A stretch of 6,588 nt of DNA, taken from contig NZ_RCMC01000212.1 in assembly GCF_011319475.1 (NCBI RefSeq), forward strand, positions 23,533-30,120, in the 5' to 3' direction. Below the pieces are notes generated by a model. The model saw only the letters and a list, made by a program, of their open reading frames with translations. It was not told where the DNA came from and did no database searches. Below are positions 5,140 to 6,588 of this stretch, one piece after another (the stretch's first letter is position 1; every line of letters starts with the position of its first letter). The position numbers and the translations under genes are program-made. Source of the stretch: Candidatus Nitrosotalea sp. FS. Its GTDB lineage: Archaea; Thermoproteota; Nitrososphaeria; Nitrososphaerales; Nitrosopumilaceae.

Positions 5140-5460
5140 CTAAGGTTTTTTAGGATTCTTGCTAGTGTTTACTTGATTGTTTATGGCCTCTGCCATGAAA
5201 TGATTTGAAACATTTACTTTCACATCATTGATGCCTTCTATTTTGAGCAAGTTGTCGTGAACATCTTGTGCAATCTTGAATCCAAATATTGCCGGACAGA
5301 ATGGACTGGTCAAATGCAGATCAATCTTAACTTCAGTCCCTGCAATGTCAATGTTATCCACTAGTTCAAGTTCCATTATTGAGACATTTATTTCTGGATC
5401 AACCACTTTTGTTAGTTCATCAAAAATTTGTCTTCTCAGGTCTTGAGACGCCTGTGACAT
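5140..5460 (-). CDS. MIP18/DUF59-family iron-sulfur cluster assembly protein
   Basis: This 106-residue single-domain protein belongs to the family of PaaD, SufT and eukaryotic MIP18/CIA2, small proteins that help deliver or assemble Fe-S clusters. The family marks are 'VVDPEINVSIMELELVDNI' (19-37) and 'LTSPFCPA' (50-57), with the conserved cysteine C55. The usual Gly of the 'DLGLV' motif is Glu here (ELELV), a modest departure. A short polar, lysine-rich tail ends the protein. ATG at 5460 has no Shine-Dalgarno, but a TATA box is centred 25.5 bp upstream, so a leaderless message is likely. The stop codon is only 4 bp from the convergent sdhB stop. A role in maturing SdhB is suggested by location alone, and the family is often encoded away from its clients. 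Confidence 0.88.
   Translation of the reverse strand: MSQASQDLRRQIFDELTKVVDPEINVSIMELELVDNIDIAGTEVKIDLHLTSPFCPAIFGFKIAQDVHDNLLKIEGINDVKVNVSNHFMAEAINNQVNTSKNPKKP
5146..5151 (+). terminator. Likely T-tract terminator of the sdh operon
   Basis: A run of six T begins 11 bp after the sdhB stop and lies within the 3' end of the convergent gene, so the two transcripts probably overlap slightly. On the opposite strand a weaker T-rich stretch (TTATTTTC in minus-strand sense) lies at 5128-5135 inside the end of sdhB and could serve the minus-strand gene. Confidence 0.4.
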
Positions 5461-5481
5461 AAATCAAAAAAGCGTCTATGC

Positions 5482-5489
5482 TATATATA
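5482..5489. promoter_or_regulatory. Shared palindromic TATA box for the divergent pair MIP18-like gene / argH
   Basis: TATATATA is a perfect palindrome centred at 5485.5, exactly 25.5 bp from the minus-strand ATG (5460) and 25.5 bp from the plus-strand ATG (5511). The gap is 50 bp and holds no second TATA-like element and no ribosome site for either gene. Both transcripts are predicted to start at or next to the A of the start codon. Confidence 0.65.
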
Positions 5490-5510
5490 ACCATTCTATT
5501 TCCTAATTTG

Positions 5511-6588
5511 ATGTACAGATCTAGACTGGAGGGAAAACTAGATGAAAACACATTAGAATTTCTTTCATCAATTTCAGATGATTTTCAAATTGCACAGTAT
5601 GATATACTAGGAAGTCAGGCTCACACTCTGATGCTTTTAGAAAATAAAATTATTACAAAAGCAGAAGCAGAAAAGATTCTCGGCGCGCTGGAGAGACTGA
5701 AAAAAGAAAACTTTTCTGAAAAATCAGAAGCCGAAGACATTCATGAACTAATTGAATCACTAGTGATAAAAAAAGCCGGAAAAGAAGCAGGCGGAAAGAT
5801 GCATACTGCGCGCTCAAGAAACGATCAAGTGGCACTTGACATACGCATGAAGATACGTGATGATGTCAATATTGTCTGTTTTTTTCTAAACGAGGTCATA
5901 TCTACACTGATACAACTAGCAGAAAAACACCAGAATACGATTATGCCTCTGTATACGCATCTACAACAAGCTCAAGTGGGGCTGTTTTCCCACTTTCTTT
6001 TGGCATATGCTGATGCACTATTTCGGGATCTTGATAGATTCTATGTTGCATATGGCAGAATCAATGAATCACCCCTTGGTGCAGGCCCTGTAGGAGGAAC
6101 AAGCATTCCAATTGATAGGCAATTTACTGCAAAAATGCTTGGATTCAAAGGACTAGTAGAAAACTCAATTGATGCAACATCATCACGAGATTTTGTTGCA
6201 GAATATGTGGGAAATTCTTCCATCCTGATGACTAATCTGAGCAGAATGGCTGAAGATTTCATCATATGGTCTACTTCGGAATTTTCTTTTCTTGAACTGT
6301 CTGATAAATTTACATCCACATCAAGTGTTATGCCACAAAAGAAGAATCCTGATATTCTTGAGCTAATACGAGGAAAAACTGCTCAAGTAATAGGATACCA
6401 AATGGCAATATTGTCAAATCTAAAGGGTTTGCCATCTGGATACAACAGAGACCTACAACAAATCAAGGTCTCAATTTGGCCAACTTCAAAGATAGTAATA
6501 TCGTCATTGATTGTGGTAAACTCTCTTCTTAAAACAATGACTGTGAATGAAAAGAAATTGCGACAAGCAATAGATGGGGGATTTTCTA
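5511..6588 (+). CDS. argH: Argininosuccinate lyase, 5' part (truncated by window edge)
   Basis: The frame runs without a stop from ATG 5511 to the window end, 359 complete codons of a family usually around 450-500 residues. ArgH splits argininosuccinate into arginine and fumarate in the cytoplasm, as a homotetramer of the fumarase/aspartase superfamily. The N-terminus 'MYRSRLEGKLDENT' and 'AQYDILGSQAHTLML' (28-42) are typical of the archaeal form. Substrate and catalytic motifs follow: 'HTARSRNDQVALDIRM' (98-113), 'YTHLQQAQ' (148-155, with H150) and the superfamily signature 'TSSVMPQKKNPD' (270-281) with the catalytic serine at S271 or S272. The nearly invariant proline after 'THLQxAQ' is Val156 here, and the Gly before the signature serines is Thr270; neither seems disabling. 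There is no Shine-Dalgarno; the promoter is the TATATATA at 5482-5489. The C-terminal helices lie outside the window. Confidence 0.95.
   Translation, partial: MYRSRLEGKLDENTLEFLSSISDDFQIAQYDILGSQAHTLMLLENKIITKAEAEKILGALERLKKENFSEKSEAEDIHELIESLVIKKAGKEAGGKMHTARSRNDQVALDIRMKIRDDVNIVCFFLNEVISTLIQLAEKHQNTIMPLYTHLQQAQVGLFSHFLLAYADALFRDLDRFYVAYGRINESPLGAGPVGGTSIPIDRQFTAKMLGFKGLVENSIDATSSRDFVAEYVGNSSILMTNLSRMAEDFIIWSTSEFSFLELSDKFTSTSSVMPQKKNPDILELIRGKTAQVIGYQMAILSNLKGLPSGYNRDLQQIKVSIWPTSKIVISSLIVVNSLLKTMTVNEKKLRQAIDGGFS

Noticed and set aside
5653..6319. Minus-strand open frames of 60 and 92 codons (5653-5835 and 6041-6319)
   Set aside because: They are antisense to the continuous argH frame, which has all family motifs.
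1..6588. Mobile element, prophage, CRISPR or defence island
   Set aside because: No transposase, integrase, terminal repeats, spaced direct repeats or defence-type domains were seen on either strand; all readable genes except the secreted one belong to core-metabolic or housekeeping families.

Overview
The window looks like a chromosomal segment of an ammonia-oxidising archaeon (Nitrososphaerota, formerly Thaumarchaeota; perhaps the Nitrosopumilales, genus not determinable). The reasons are an Alba chromatin protein, archaeal TATA boxes about 26 bp upstream of start codons with no leader, AT-rich DNA, a split small-subunit succinate dehydrogenase, an archaeal-type argininosuccinate lyase, and a secreted protein with an 'IFIW...NPLAP' motif that I associate with this phylum. 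No mobile element, CRISPR array, tRNA or rRNA was seen, and the content is essentially core metabolism. I do not see an obviously new system.

Layout. (1) 1-383, minus: 5' part of a gene for an exported protein, cut by the window edge. (2) 437-721, plus: Alba. It is divergent from (1) and the two share one palindromic TATA element. (3) 759-1619, minus: an isocitrate lyase/PEP mutase superfamily lyase with a TTG start, convergent with alba. (4) 1620-1863: regulatory spacer with a promoter for each flanking gene, an imperfect inverted repeat and a possible 9-codon leader ORF. (5) 1864-5135, plus: a tight succinate dehydrogenase operon in the order A-C-D-B (flavoprotein, two heme-b membrane subunits, iron-sulfur protein), with junctions of -1, +1 and +2 nt. 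(6) 5140-5460, minus: a MIP18/DUF59 iron-sulfur assembly protein, convergent with sdhB across only 4 bp. (7) 5511-6588, plus: argH, running off the right edge. It is divergent from (6), and a perfect TATATATA palindrome lies exactly midway between the two start codons.

How the genes fit together. SdhABCD oxidises succinate to fumarate and passes electrons through FAD and three Fe-S clusters to quinone in the membrane. In these organisms that step also belongs to the carbon network around the 3-hydroxypropionate/4-hydroxybutyrate cycle. The neighbouring DUF59 protein could serve Fe-S enzymes such as SdhB, but this rests on position alone. ArgH completes arginine synthesis and releases fumarate. 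The lyase of (3) belongs to the 2-/4-carbon dicarboxylate lyases, with its exact substrate unresolved.

The most notable pattern is promoter architecture. Two of the three divergent gene pairs appear to use one symmetric TATA box centred 25-28 bp from both start codons, implying paired leaderless transcripts. Genes inside the sdh operon, by contrast, carry Shine-Dalgarno-like sequences (sdhC and sdhD).
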